Part shown: in pieces, positions 10,401-18,067 of the stretch
Layout of the letters: every line of letters starts with the position of its first letter
Position numbering within the stretch: position 1 is the stretch's first letter
NCBI GenBank assembly: GCA_964020085.1
Contig: OZ026595.1
Coordinates: 3,769,314 to 3,833,313 of the forward strand
Direction: 5' to 3'
DNA: 64,000 nucleotides
Source: Micromussa lordhowensis
Taxonomy: Eukaryota; Cnidaria; Anthozoa; Scleractinia; Lobophylliidae
Position numbers and translations under genes: made by a program
Notes under the pieces: generated by a model
Told to the model about the DNA's origin: nothing
The model's database searches: none
Seen by the model: only the letters and a program-made list of their open reading frames with translations

Positions 10401-10969
10401 TACCATTGCCTGGTGCAAGAAAGGAAGCAGACATGATCGCGCGTCGGCTGGGCGTTAACCCTTTGTTAGGACAGGACGCAACGAAGCAAGCGGTACTTGA
10501 GAAGCTGAATTCAGTGAGTCTGGTACATATTGCTGCACATGGTAATGCTGAGAGAGGAGAAATTGCTCTTTCACCTCCACGCTCCACTACTGGAATTCCA
10601 CGAGAAGACGACTACCTTTTGAAAATGTCCGACATTTCAAAAGTTCAAGTGCAAGCTAAACTGGTGGTACTAAGTTGTTGTCACAGTGGCCGTGGACAAA
10701 TTAGAGCTGAGGGAGTTGTTGGAATCGCTCTCGCGTTCCTAGGATCCGGTGCACGCTCCGTGTTGGTGGCACTGTGGGCTCTAGACGACACTGCTACAAA
10801 GAAGTTCATGAGTCGCTTTTATGAGCACCTTGTTCGTGGAGAAAGTGCTAGTGTATCTCTTCACGCGGCCATGAAGTGGATGAGAGATCACGGCTTTATC
10901 AAAGCTTCCAGGTGGGCACCGTTTATGCTGATTGGAGATGACGTGACATTTGCTTTTGAAAAATACTGA
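7463..10969 (+). CDS. TPR-CHAT protein, gene A (1168 aa)
   Basis: Tetratricopeptide-repeat protein with a C-terminal CHAT (caspase HetF associated with TPRs) domain, of the TTC28-like type. The ATG at 7463 is chosen because the frame further upstream runs through a splice acceptor ending at 7436. Residues 1-149 form a helical N-terminus with degenerate TPRs. Residues 150-669 are 13 units of exactly 40 residues, typically SLGEYVKAKEYYEKALAISM and onward. A linker containing TELGRARALADLMA follows, then CHAT from about 880 to the end. Seen in CHAT: VPDRNLYRVPFPALLD, the HIAAHG motif with His1026, and LSCCHSGRG with Cys1073, the expected catalytic pair of this clan CD peptidase fold. Residue 1090 is Leu (GIALAF) where B, C and D have Arg. 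The whole CDS is one exon. Substrate and partners are unknown; cytosolic location is inferred from the lack of a signal peptide or TM segment. Confidence 0.93.
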   Translation: MNYEEKIIQAISISLVVAYFLFNTGRTLKAIELCKESLLLLSDKALSIEKQSRQLIQETSYKIMLKAYCYVSDHRNAIVCGRKLLAIYREHVDTVQEGELSIALAQIYLSQRVYAEAKLLYERAITIMQKTGNRRGEGIAYGGLGAAFRSLGKYVKAKEYFEKALAISMEVGNRAAEASCYENLGTVFESLGEYVKAKENCEKALAISMEVGNRAAEASCYGNLGSVFQSLGEYVKAKEYYEKALAISMEVGDRKSEATWYGNLGTLFKSHSEYAKAKEYHEKALAISMEIGDRKGEEIQYGNLGSVFQSLGEYVKAKEYYEKALPISMEVGDRKGEATWYGNLGTVFQSLGEYVKAKENCEKSLKVNIETRDRAGEASCYGNLGSMFQSLGEYVKAKEYYEKALPISMEVGDRKGEATWYGNLGTVFQSLGEYVKGKENCKKSLKVNIETGDRAGEASCYRNLGTVFQSLGEYVKAKEYNEKALAISLQIGDRACEGTCYRNLGTVFESLGEYVKAKEYYEKALAISMEIGYTAKEGRCYENLASVFQSLGEYVKVKECNEKAIAISMEIGDKQAETHCYLTKGEFHKSLGDQDKAKACVEKALAIAVEIGDREGEASSYLSLGQVFQSRGDHDVAEAYLQKALSISENIGNAEIEFHCYCVLTLTKLSQKNFQEAFFLLFQSMNKSEKMRGFLQDSDQMKISFGDMHVFPYQQLSVLFSSGGNPKFALYVTELGRARALADLMATQYCTENRILADPQSWTVSVENVIKKESNCACLYISYFHDTVFLWMLKTSGVIQFRKLEVDKKTLHTRLAEVARNLDEFFAIMAQSFQNFGILPDEDCEDRSLNDNIKSNPESCQEESPATLRQGKPGNANDPEPSLTLFYELLVNPVSDLLDEPEIIIVPDRNLYRVPFPALLDESGQFLSERFRSRVVPSLSTLKLIQDSPADYHSQTGALVVGDPDVGVVIYRGSVNRKFVPLPGARKEADMIARRLGVNPLLGQDATKQAVLEKLNSVSLVHIAAHGNAERGEIALSPPRSTTGIPREDDYLLKMSDISKVQVQAKLVVLSCCHSGRGQIRAEGVVGIALAFLGSGARSVLVALWALDDTATKKFMSRFYEHLVRGESASVSLHAAMKWMRDHGFIKASRWAPFMLIGDDVTFAFEKY

Positions 10970-10972
10970 AAG

Positions 10973-11078
10973 GTATGTTTCTAATAGCGAAAAAATAATT
11001 TAGGAATGTTCCTAGTTACTTACCTCTTTGACTTAAAGAAAAATTGAAAGAACCCTACTTTTCTTCTTTTGTGTTTAG
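10973..11078 (+). other. Short intron directly after the gene A stop codon
   Basis: The stop TGA (10967-10969) is followed 3 bases later by AAG/GTATGT, and 106 bp on by TTCTTCTTTTGTGTTTAG. Equivalent introns are 48234-48339 (C) and 61731-61836 (D). In B the donor at 27402 is intact but the acceptor has become TTTAAA, so the intron should be retained or spliced elsewhere. With the stop so close to the junction, nonsense-mediated decay would not be expected. Confidence 0.55.
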
Positions 11079-11279
11079 AATGGCAAACCCTAGCTGTGCT
11101 GTACATAAAGGAGCTATAAAAGTGTATTAACAGATTTTCAGTTCCAATTATTGAGAAAATCTTTTCACTTAACAAAAGACTTTTTTGTATGGCGATCAGA
11201 TCCCTTATTCTTGTGATTTATCTACCTCAAGGTCGATATAAAGACATAGATTATCATCGCAGATATATACACATATATA

Positions 11280-11411
11280 CAGCTGTGTAATTAAAGCCTG
11301 CAAAAAATTCAGGCCTAAACGGGATTCGAACCCACGACCTCTGCGATACCGGTCATGGTTTCGAATCAGCGTTCAGGCCTGAATGTTTTTCAGGCTTTAA
11401 TTTCACAGCTG
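11280..11411 (-). repeat. Inverted repeat enclosing a tRNA-like (B-box) core, U1
   Basis: Arms of about 37 bp (CAGCTGTGTAATTAAAGCC and its near complement) enclose a segment whose minus strand reads GGTTCGAATCC, an exact Pol III B-box, followed by a TTTAGGCC tail. Copies lie at 27707-27838, 48969-49082 and 62042-62173, all within about 300-850 bp of a TPR-CHAT stop codon. The U2 copy has a damaged B-box and the U3 copy a shortened core. It is read as a tRNA-derived repeat, not a working tRNA. Confidence 0.6.
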
Positions 11412-12716
11412 CTTAAGTTGTGTACAAAACTGCGATGATCATCTGTGTCTTCATATCTTTCTCCGCAGTTCAAACATATGATGTTTCGTATATTCATTTG
11501 TAAAATTCGGTACTTACGCTTAAAAGGTTAGTGTTCTCTTGACATTGCCTGGTGCAAGAAAGGAAGAGATGATACGACGCATAAGTCTTCACTATATACT
11601 AAGAAACAAAGTGTATTCATCTACGAATAAACTACGACAATGAACACTGTTCAAGCTTGACTTTTGTTTATCGTTTTTTTTTTCAGGCTTTAATCTTTGC
11701 TAAAGAGAAATTAACGTTAAGCAATGGTTAAGAGAGTTTAAGATAATATCTTCAAATTGTTCTTTTTTAGTGCTATAGGAAACAAAAACCTCTTCAATGG
11801 AGTGCTCCTTAGAAACAACTGGAAATCAAGAAATCAGCCAAGAAACTTTTGCAAGGACAGTGTAAATAGTAAAGACAAGTTTGCTTTGATTATCTTTCAT
11901 TGCCATTTTCTAATACAAGTACAACTGTTTTTGTTTTTTCTCAAAAGCAGTAGAGAAACGGACGTTTCTTTATTGTTGCTGTGGTAGGAAATTGATTTTT
12001 TTAAACATTGTTTTAATCAAACATAATTAGAAATATCTTGTAAGAAGGCTAGCGTGTTTCAAGCGACTTTGTAAGTTAAAATTGATGGGAAGTTTCTTCG
12101 ATGGGGAGGGGGGAGGAGTGCTTATGTGACAGGGGCAGGGATGTTCTTTTTGCCTCTTTTAGGGTTGCGAGTTGTGAATTCGTTTCAACACCATTTTTCT
12201 CAGTTACAATTGAATCTTTTATGGGGTTGTTAAAATTTTGCCATACTGTGTTAGTGGTTTAAATCGACCAGGCATCAGGAGTTTCTACAACATCTTCACA
12301 GAGTAAAGCCTTGGATGACATTATCGTCATGAAAGTCATTATAGTTCTTATTTTCTTGTTTTAGAAGTTTTATCTTTCAGGGTTAAATTTGTAAAGCCTG
12401 AGCCACACCCGGGGTGTTTTCGACAAGTGTCCACATCCATTTCACGTGTTTATCTCTCCAAACGAGCCAAGCAACTGGATTGGTTATTAAGAGGATTGGA
12501 AAGGTTCATTGTTGTTCAAAATAATTAGTAATAACAATTTTGCCTTTTTTAGGCTCGGACTTTCTTATAATGTTAACTTTTGCATGGAAAATAGATAGAA
12601 ATTTTGAATCATTAAAAAATGGAAACGTGCAAGATAAAGTGACATTAATTTAAAATAAGTCTTCGGAAAAGGAAGCATGATGTGGGCTGTGATTGGTGGA
12701 TTTCCATCCTTACATT
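11412..12716 (+). other. Conserved downstream block, probably 3' UTR and intergenic
   Basis: Present in all four units with few gaps. It contains AATAAA at 11626-11631 (kept in U3 and U4, CATAAA in U2), a pyrimidine-rich acceptor-like TTTTTTTCAG near 11690, and another ending TTCTTTTTTAG at about 11770. After the latter a 22-codon frame (ATG near 11797) is open in all four units. These could be alternative 3' exons of the TPR-CHAT transcript; no convincing protein is seen. Confidence 0.4.
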
Positions 12717-12873
12717 TCAGGTGCGAATGTGATCCCTCAGGCGTGCGTTTTTGTTCTGTGGTGTTGTTGTGTATCTTGACCGTGGGTATCCATTCCTCCA
12801 GAATCTCAATGTTAGGCTGAAATCTTTTGTAAAAAGCCTCTTTGACCGGAATGCATCACAGTGCGAGTATCGG

Positions 12874-12925
12874 CCTCGTTCCCAGAGCCGTTTCCCAAGC
12901 CAGGGAAACGGCTCTGGGAACGAGG
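12874..12925. repeat. Perfect 23-bp hairpin, U1
   Basis: Arms 12874-12896 and 12903-12925 are exact complements (starting CCTCGTTCCCAGAGCC), with a 6-base loop AAGCCA. The same hairpin is intact in U2 at 29711-29762. U3 keeps only the first half of the left arm (about 50987-50999). It is GC-rich in an AT-rich setting and probably a small foldback transposon. Confidence 0.85.
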
Positions 12926-12980
12926 TTGTGGGAGTATCCATTAGAAAATGTTTGTACTTTGATCCAAAATAGATGGTTAC

Positions 12981-13073
12981 CTGTCCTGGTAGACTTACTC
13001 TGAAACGGAAGAGGCCTGGGTACGGGCGAGTCGAATATACTGGTTGTGCTCCTCTATCCAACCCTAGATGCAT
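12981..13073 (-). CDS. Exon-like ORF, 31 codons (U1)
   Basis: ATG at 13073 (minus strand) followed by 31 open codons ending at CAG/GTAACC, a good splice donor. U2 (29818-29910) and U3 (51034-51126) have the same length, the same ATG and the same donor, with only amino-acid substitutions: MHLGLDRG, MSVGLDKG and MHVGMDKG, then a shared AYPGLFRF/PYPGLFRF-type core. Conservation of both boundaries in three paralogues suggests a first coding exon of an unknown minus-strand gene. No family is recognised and no partner exon is assigned with confidence. Confidence 0.35.
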
Positions 13074-13398
13074 TTCGGAATAGGCGATTTGCATGATGGC
13101 GTCATTTGACTACAACTTCCAGAATCTATCACTTTTTCTGTTTCTTATGTTAATTAGGGCAATTGGTATTTAAACCCCACTGGGAATATAAAAATTTGAA
13201 TAATAAAGAAAAAACGAAAGGAGTTCTGGTAGTTGTAGTCAAATGACGACAACGTGCAAATCTGCTATTTCACCACTAAAAAAATTATCATATTGACATG
13301 GAATGAAACCTTAGAGAAGCCTCATAGACAGGCTAAAGTGCATACTGTGAGCTACTGACTTTTCCTCGGTCGGGGCGACAGCGTTCTTCGGTCTCACC

Positions 13399-13623
13399 AT
13401 GTATGATTTAAGTGTGGTATCGGGCTTGAAAACTGCGCGCATACATGTTGTTTTAGGTGGCGGTGAAACTTTCCCAGAAAATTTCACTACAATTCGTCCC
13501 GTTTGGAGACTGTCGGAATTTTTGATTGAATGGAAAACGCGTGAGTGTCAAATCTTGTTCTGTAGTCTTTCTCTGCGTGTATGGTTACCAGGCATTTTGT
13601 TCGTGATCTGCGGCGAGTCGTGA
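13399..13623 (+). CDS. Small hypothetical ORF, 74 aa (U1)
   Basis: ATG in a good context (TCTCACCATGT), 74 codons, then AATAAA about 85 bp after the stop. U2 (30048-30272) and U3 (51265-51489) keep the same start, stop, length and poly(A) signal with scattered substitutions, so the frame has survived in three paralogues. The C-terminal 25 residues are hydrophobic (RVWLPGILFVICG). No family is recognised. The opposite strand is partly open too, so strand choice rests on the start context and the poly(A) signal. Confidence 0.35.
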   Translation: MYDLSVVSGLKTARIHVVLGGGETFPENFTTIRPVWRLSEFLIEWKTRECQILFCSLSLRVWLPGILFVICGES

Positions 13624-13983
13624 AAAGTCAGGCGCAACGCATTTTGGGACGGACCCTACCACAGCCCGCCTTGCGTCAAGACATTGTGTTTGCTTTTCTA
13701 AAACGCAAATAAAGCGTTTAATTTAATCCTGATATGACAATTGTTAATCCATGTGGGATAAATTTTTAATACAACATTGTGATTGCGGGTTGATTTTCAA
13801 CGCGACACGATGCAAGTCCAGAAAAGAAGATCGGTTCGAACCACGTAGCGTTAGAAATCGTCTGCGCGAAAGAAATCTTAATGAGAGTCTTGATGTTGGG
13901 TTGAAAAGATGTCTGCTAATAAGATGTGCAGATCCCAGTAGATCCGTTGGTTTGTGTGGGACTCGGTGGAACACTGGAACGAG

Positions 13984-14361
13984 TCACGCGCAGCCCGTTA
14001 TCTCTTTGCATATGACTCGCGTGTTTCGATCCACAGTGCATTGTACGCGAAAGCTGTGTACACTGCAGTCTTCAGCAAATTCAATCGGACTGTCCATTAG
14101 TGGATAATCATAATCGTAAAACAAAGTAAGTTTCTCAGGTTCGTCTGGCGGCAAAGTGCCAAGAAATCCAAACTCTTTCAGCTTCATACTTGCCGTCATT
14201 TCCTGTTTTTCTTCCGGCTCTTTGGATTGATCAATTCTTATGTTTACCCGCTTGACAATCATCTTTATTCCATATATGGATATGTTCGAGGGTACCTGGA
14301 CACTAACAGGACCAGGAATTGAAGTGATGTCTTGGAAGGTGATACTGCACAAGTCCTGCAT
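13984..14361 (-). CDS. Hypothetical minus-strand terminal exon, 125 aa (U1)
   Basis: The frame starts with MQDLC and ends CKEITGCA. It follows a TTTTCTGCAG/GT acceptor and a short 63-bp intron whose donor CAG/GTAAGA lies near 14432. The frame is open at equal length in U3 (51825-52202) with about ten substitutions. In U2 (about 30640-31043) it is cut short by a small insertion near 30905-30930. U3 has changed the donor to GTCAGA, and its 63-bp intron is then open in frame. Predicted mixed strand content; no signal peptide; family not recognised. Confidence 0.35.
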   Translation of the reverse strand: MQDLCSITFQDITSIPGPVSVQVPSNISIYGIKMIVKRVNIRIDQSKEPEEKQEMTASMKLKEFGFLGTLPPDEPEKLTLFYDYDYPLMDSPIEFAEDCSVHSFRVQCTVDRNTRVICKEITGCA

Positions 14362-15281
14362 GATGTACCTGCAGAAAAGACAACAATTTGTAAGAATAAT
14401 GGCAAGAACCGGTATATACGTAGGATCTTACCTGATCAACCAAAATAACAAATTTAATTACGTAAGGCTGATGTGTGTTACTGCGAAGAAAACTGAACAC
14501 GGCAACGACATGATAGAGTCCAAACTGAAAGTCACAATAAAAACCGTGGACAGTTGCTTCGACCTTTGATTCTCGTCAGCACGGTGCAGCAGCAAAAAGT
14601 AGAGCAACCAGCACGAAAGCCAATAAGCCATTTGCAAGTTGTCTTTTGCGTTCGTGGGGAAACCCATTCATACGAAAATAGTTGCTCTACAGGGTCATTT
14701 TCATGTACAACAAACTCATTTTCATATGAAAGGTTTTGCGGGAGGGCTCGTTTTGAGACAGAAATGCACATGGTAATGATCTCAGATGAAACTCAGATCC
14801 AAACGTTTGCGGATTGGCCAGCTGCACGTCCACAAAGCGTGGCTATGGCTGTGACTATGACTAATAGCCAAAGAAGCTGTAATCTTATGTCGAAGAAGAG
14901 CCTATCAACGGTACAAATTAACCCAAACAAGCCGCATGTCCATCTATGGCGAGAAAACTTTGTACGTTAGGAGAAATAAATCACGCAGAGACAGATTATA
15001 TACTGGATGATAGCTTATTTAAGAAATAGAAACATGTACCGTGTTTCTGTCAAGTTATACAAACACGAGTGAAAGTTTGGGAGAACGAGAAATGCTGTGG
15101 GAATACGAACTGCAGGCGAGTGTTTTCATTGCATTTGTGGACATTTCTCTTCTCGCCAACGCAATGTTTTCATGTCCGAGAGTGGACCAAAAAATTCGGC
15201 TTTGATGACGTAGAGACCCTTGTACATCTGTGATTGGCTGTCCCTTGTCTTTTAATTTTGGCGCGCAATTATCAGCCAATT

Positions 15282-15739
15282 GCCGCGGTGGCCTCATGGT
15301 TAGTGCGCTCGACTCCGGAGCGAGTGCTCCGGGTTAGAGCCCTGGCCTGGGACATTGTGTTGTGTTCTTGGGCCATACTTGTCCAATACTCCGACAAATT
15401 TATGCACACCATTGTATTGTATTCTATTGTATTGCGTCGTTCTCAATTGTATTGTATTGTTAATCTATTGTTATGTGGATATAATACAATACAATGGTGT
15501 GCATAAATTTGTCGGAGTATTGGACAACCCTCTCTTGGGCAAGACACTTTACTCTCACGGTGCCTCTATCCACCCAGGTGTATAAATGGGTACCGGCGAA
15601 TTTAATGCTGGGGGTAACCATGCGATGGACTAGCATCCCATCCAGGGTGGAGTAGAAATACTCCTAGTCGCTTCATGCTACTGAAACCGGGATAAGCTCC
15701 GGCCTGATGAGCCACTAGACTCGTATGCAGACTTTTTTT
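15282..15739 (+). mobile_element. tRNA-derived SINE, U1 copy
   Basis: The 5' end looks like a tRNA gene: an A-box-like TGGCCTCATGG and a B-box at GGTTAGAGCCC (GGTTCGAGCCC in the other copies). It is followed by a body with GACACTTTACTCTCACGGTG and a T-rich end. Copies at about 31810-32102 (U2) and 53133-53423 (U3) lie in the corresponding place, so the SINE predates the duplication. The U1 copy has one B-box substitution and a foldback insertion. Confidence 0.75.
15374..15532. mobile_element. Small foldback transposon inserted in the U1 SINE
   Basis: A 159-bp insertion absent from the U2 and U3 SINE copies. The flanks carry an 8-bp direct repeat, TCTTGGGC, at 15366-15373 and 15533-15540. The body is an inverted repeat (15379-15527) with arms starting TTGTCCAATACTCCGACAAA; the loop is rich in TATTG repeats. 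An 8-bp target duplication is what hAT-type transposases make. Confidence 0.75.
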
Positions 15740-16140
15740 ACAGTTGCCTCTACAGATCTATATACTAGGTGTGGATTTAGGCGGGTGGGCCTGTTTACAG
15801 AGCGGTCTATTTCTAGGCTTTACCCCCGCGAAATAGGTCAGTTCCGGTCAACATGAGCGCGTATCAGTAGGGAAAAAATGGCGGCCTCAGGTGAACATGT
15901 CGACTTAATCTTCCGGTGAAATGATGACGTCAGCTAAAAATTAAGTCCGTGCTTGTGATTGGTCACTGAGGTTCTTGCGGGGGTCTGAATGCGCTCTAAA
16001 ATCACATTTAAAATAGATTTGCCTGTGAAAACGCAATGACAGGAATTTGGGGTAGTTGAACACTCCTAGTGATGGGCTCCTGGGTCAATGCACAAAACGA
16101 GACGGCTGTTTACTAAAGCTTACAATGAAACAGAAAGAAC

Positions 16141-16471
16141 TTAGTTTACCATGTAGGTGTTCACAGCAGCTGGAAAAGGATAATACAACAGAGCAGGGGC
16201 TGAGACTAATGCGGGGACTAGAGCTGAAGCTTGAGATGGAACTGGTGCGGGGTGGACTACTTGATAATAAGGGTTGTAATAATGCTGGCCAGGCTGGCAC
16301 GGACAGGGCGAATAACGGGGACTTGGGCACTTGAAATAAGCCATGGCTGCGTGTCTGTGAAAGGCGGGCTTACAGGTGGGGGACTGGGAACGGGAGATGC
16401 TTTACTCTTAGCTTCAGCACAGTTTAACTGCTTGTATTTCACGTTTGAATGATGAAGATTTTTCTCGGTCC
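16141..16471 (-). CDS. Proline-rich minus-strand exon-like ORFs (U1)
   Basis: On the minus strand a TTTTTATTCAG acceptor at 16472 opens an exon. One frame runs 16471-16257 (TEKNLHHSN, then SPVPSPPPVSPP). A second, with an ideal start GCAGCCATGG at 16344, codes 67 residues rich in Pro, Tyr and Cys (MAYFKCPSPRYSPCPCQPGQ) to 16141. U2 and U3 keep the acceptor, the first frame and the GCAGCCATGG, but indels change the end of the second frame. Which frame is used, if any, cannot be told; family not recognised. Confidence 0.3.
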
Positions 16472-17871
16472 CTGAATAAAAACAAGTCATGACAAATTAA
16501 ATCATGCGACATTTTTTAGCTGGACTGAATTCCTCCCTGGGAAGCCATTTACCATGAAATCACATTCAATCATGGCTGCATAAATACAGCTTGTCCAAGA
16601 GGACACAATTTTTTTCTGGAGACAAAAATATTCCAGAAGAGTATTCCAGTGTAATTCTAGAACGACGGACAATGCGGTTCCATCCATTTCTGCACAAATA
16701 TATGCATTAGGCTTGAAAATTCTGTTGAACAACTTGAATTTAAGTCCGGAGAATTAAAACTATTTATTATGGTTGATTGTGTTCGTTATTCTCTCATTTT
16801 CTTTGCATCGCGGTCATGAAATTGAGATTTTCTAAAACCCACCTGGCATTGCGAGCGCAGCGATAACATATTACTGAATGCTGTCACTAGATTTGTTAAT
16901 CAAGCTCCAATTTCCTGCTTGCCCAAGTACAAGATAACGGGACATTTCCTTAATTGGCCATGTTTAATTTTTCAGTAAGCTTTCCAGTTTTAACTTCCAG
17001 TGATTTAAACCCCGCCGGATGAAGAAGAAACTTAAGAAAGGATGCATTAACATTTTTCTTTCAAATAAACATATCTCTTTGCTTTTTAAATTCTCTGCAC
17101 GTGCGCACCACACAAAAATTGCTTTTATTGACACTTCATGGACACACCTACATTGTACTTTTATTTCAAACAGTTACTCAAACTCATTAATTGTTCATGT
17201 CATTGTTACTCAACCAAAATGCCTCATTCTGGTCAGGTGGATGAGTTTAGAAACCCATTGTAAAACGAGCGCTTGGAAACGATTTCAAACCCGTGTGTAA
17301 AATGTTTCTTAATCTGCATATTCATAGAGCAAGACCAGCACATGAACATGAACAATTTTATTTAATCACACAGAGTTACAATATACTTTAAAGCAAGTTT
17401 ATTTACTGCTGACATTGAATGTAATGGTACAGTTACTGAAGTGCCCGAAGCAGAAAGAGCTATTCTTTTCTAAATTAAATTCTCCCTCATTGATTGCGAC
17501 CTTGTCTTTTGCTTCGGTCTGCAACCTTGCTTATACACTTCGGCCCTTGTACTGTACTCTGCCATCTGCATTGTAAAGCAACTGACGTGCTTGCTCACAA
17601 GTCACAAACAGTCATTAACAAGGTGGCATAAAGAGGCAAATAAAATAATATAATGTAATATCACAGACCAGCAAGCAGCGACTTATATTTGAATTCAGAA
17701 AACCTATTGTAATGATAATTTCTACTAATTTTCTTTGTCGAAGAAGTAGTTTCAAAAACTCGTACTTCGGGTTTCATCAGGTTTCCAAACGTTCAAAAAC
17801 AATAAAACCACTAAAAATCAAGATGTTTTCTCTCGTTTGGAAACCTGATGAAATCCTCGCACTCGCTTTTG
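16472..17871. other. U1/U2 junction region without a supported gene
   Basis: Covers the end of U1 and the start of U2. It matches 2518-3960 of U1 apart from the MITEs. The 38-codon exon of U3 and U4 is deleted here (between about 17547 and 17555). No reading frame keeps its length across units. Confidence 0.6.
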
Positions 17872-17892
17872 AATTTCACTTCACAAACCTCC

Positions 17893-18005
17893 ATAAGATA
17901 TAATAGCGTATTCTCCTCGGCTTCGCGTCAAATTCAAACCATTCAAAGTCAAAAAACGAGGCTAGAGCCACGACCCCATGTAAAATTCCTTCACTCTCAA
18001 AAATG
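17893..18005 (+). repeat. Left inverted terminal repeat, DIRS copy 1
   Basis: About 113 bp beginning ATAAGATATAATAGCG. It is the reverse complement of 22581-22692 with few mismatches. The 17 bases outside it (17876-17892) are not shared with the right end but occur, inverted, in the internal complementary region of copy 2. The equivalent in copy 2 is 35403-35515. Confidence 0.85.
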
Positions 18006-18067
18006 GCTTCGCGCTGAGTGGCATTGTTTCTCACTCGTTCGTAAATTCGCTAAAGATTTCAAGCTAC

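Larger units (their letters stand above)
2518..16790. repeat. Tandem unit U1 (about 14.3 kb)
   Basis: First of four paralogous segments. It can be aligned by eye from end to end with U2, U3 and U4, for example 2530-3060 with 16800-17390 and 11080-12650 with 27480-29060. It carries TPR-CHAT gene A. Private features are a 327-bp MITE at 3332-3658, a 299-bp hairpin insertion at 5970-6268 and a foldback insertion in its SINE at 15374-15532. It shares with U4 a TA-type MITE, a TTAA MITE, a 188-bp palindrome and the empty DIRS site. Confidence 0.85.

Noticed and set aside
11321..11360. Functional tRNA gene
   Set aside because: Only a B-box and part of a tRNA-like 3' half can be made out; no cloverleaf with a credible anticodon arm, and the arms around it mark a repeat.
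13751..14107. 118-codon plus-strand frame
   Set aside because: Overlaps the minus-strand 125-codon frame and changes length in U2 and U3, so the minus-strand frame was preferred.
15282..15350. Functional tRNA gene at the SINE head
   Set aside because: Same sequence in three units with a long SINE body and a substituted B-box in U1.
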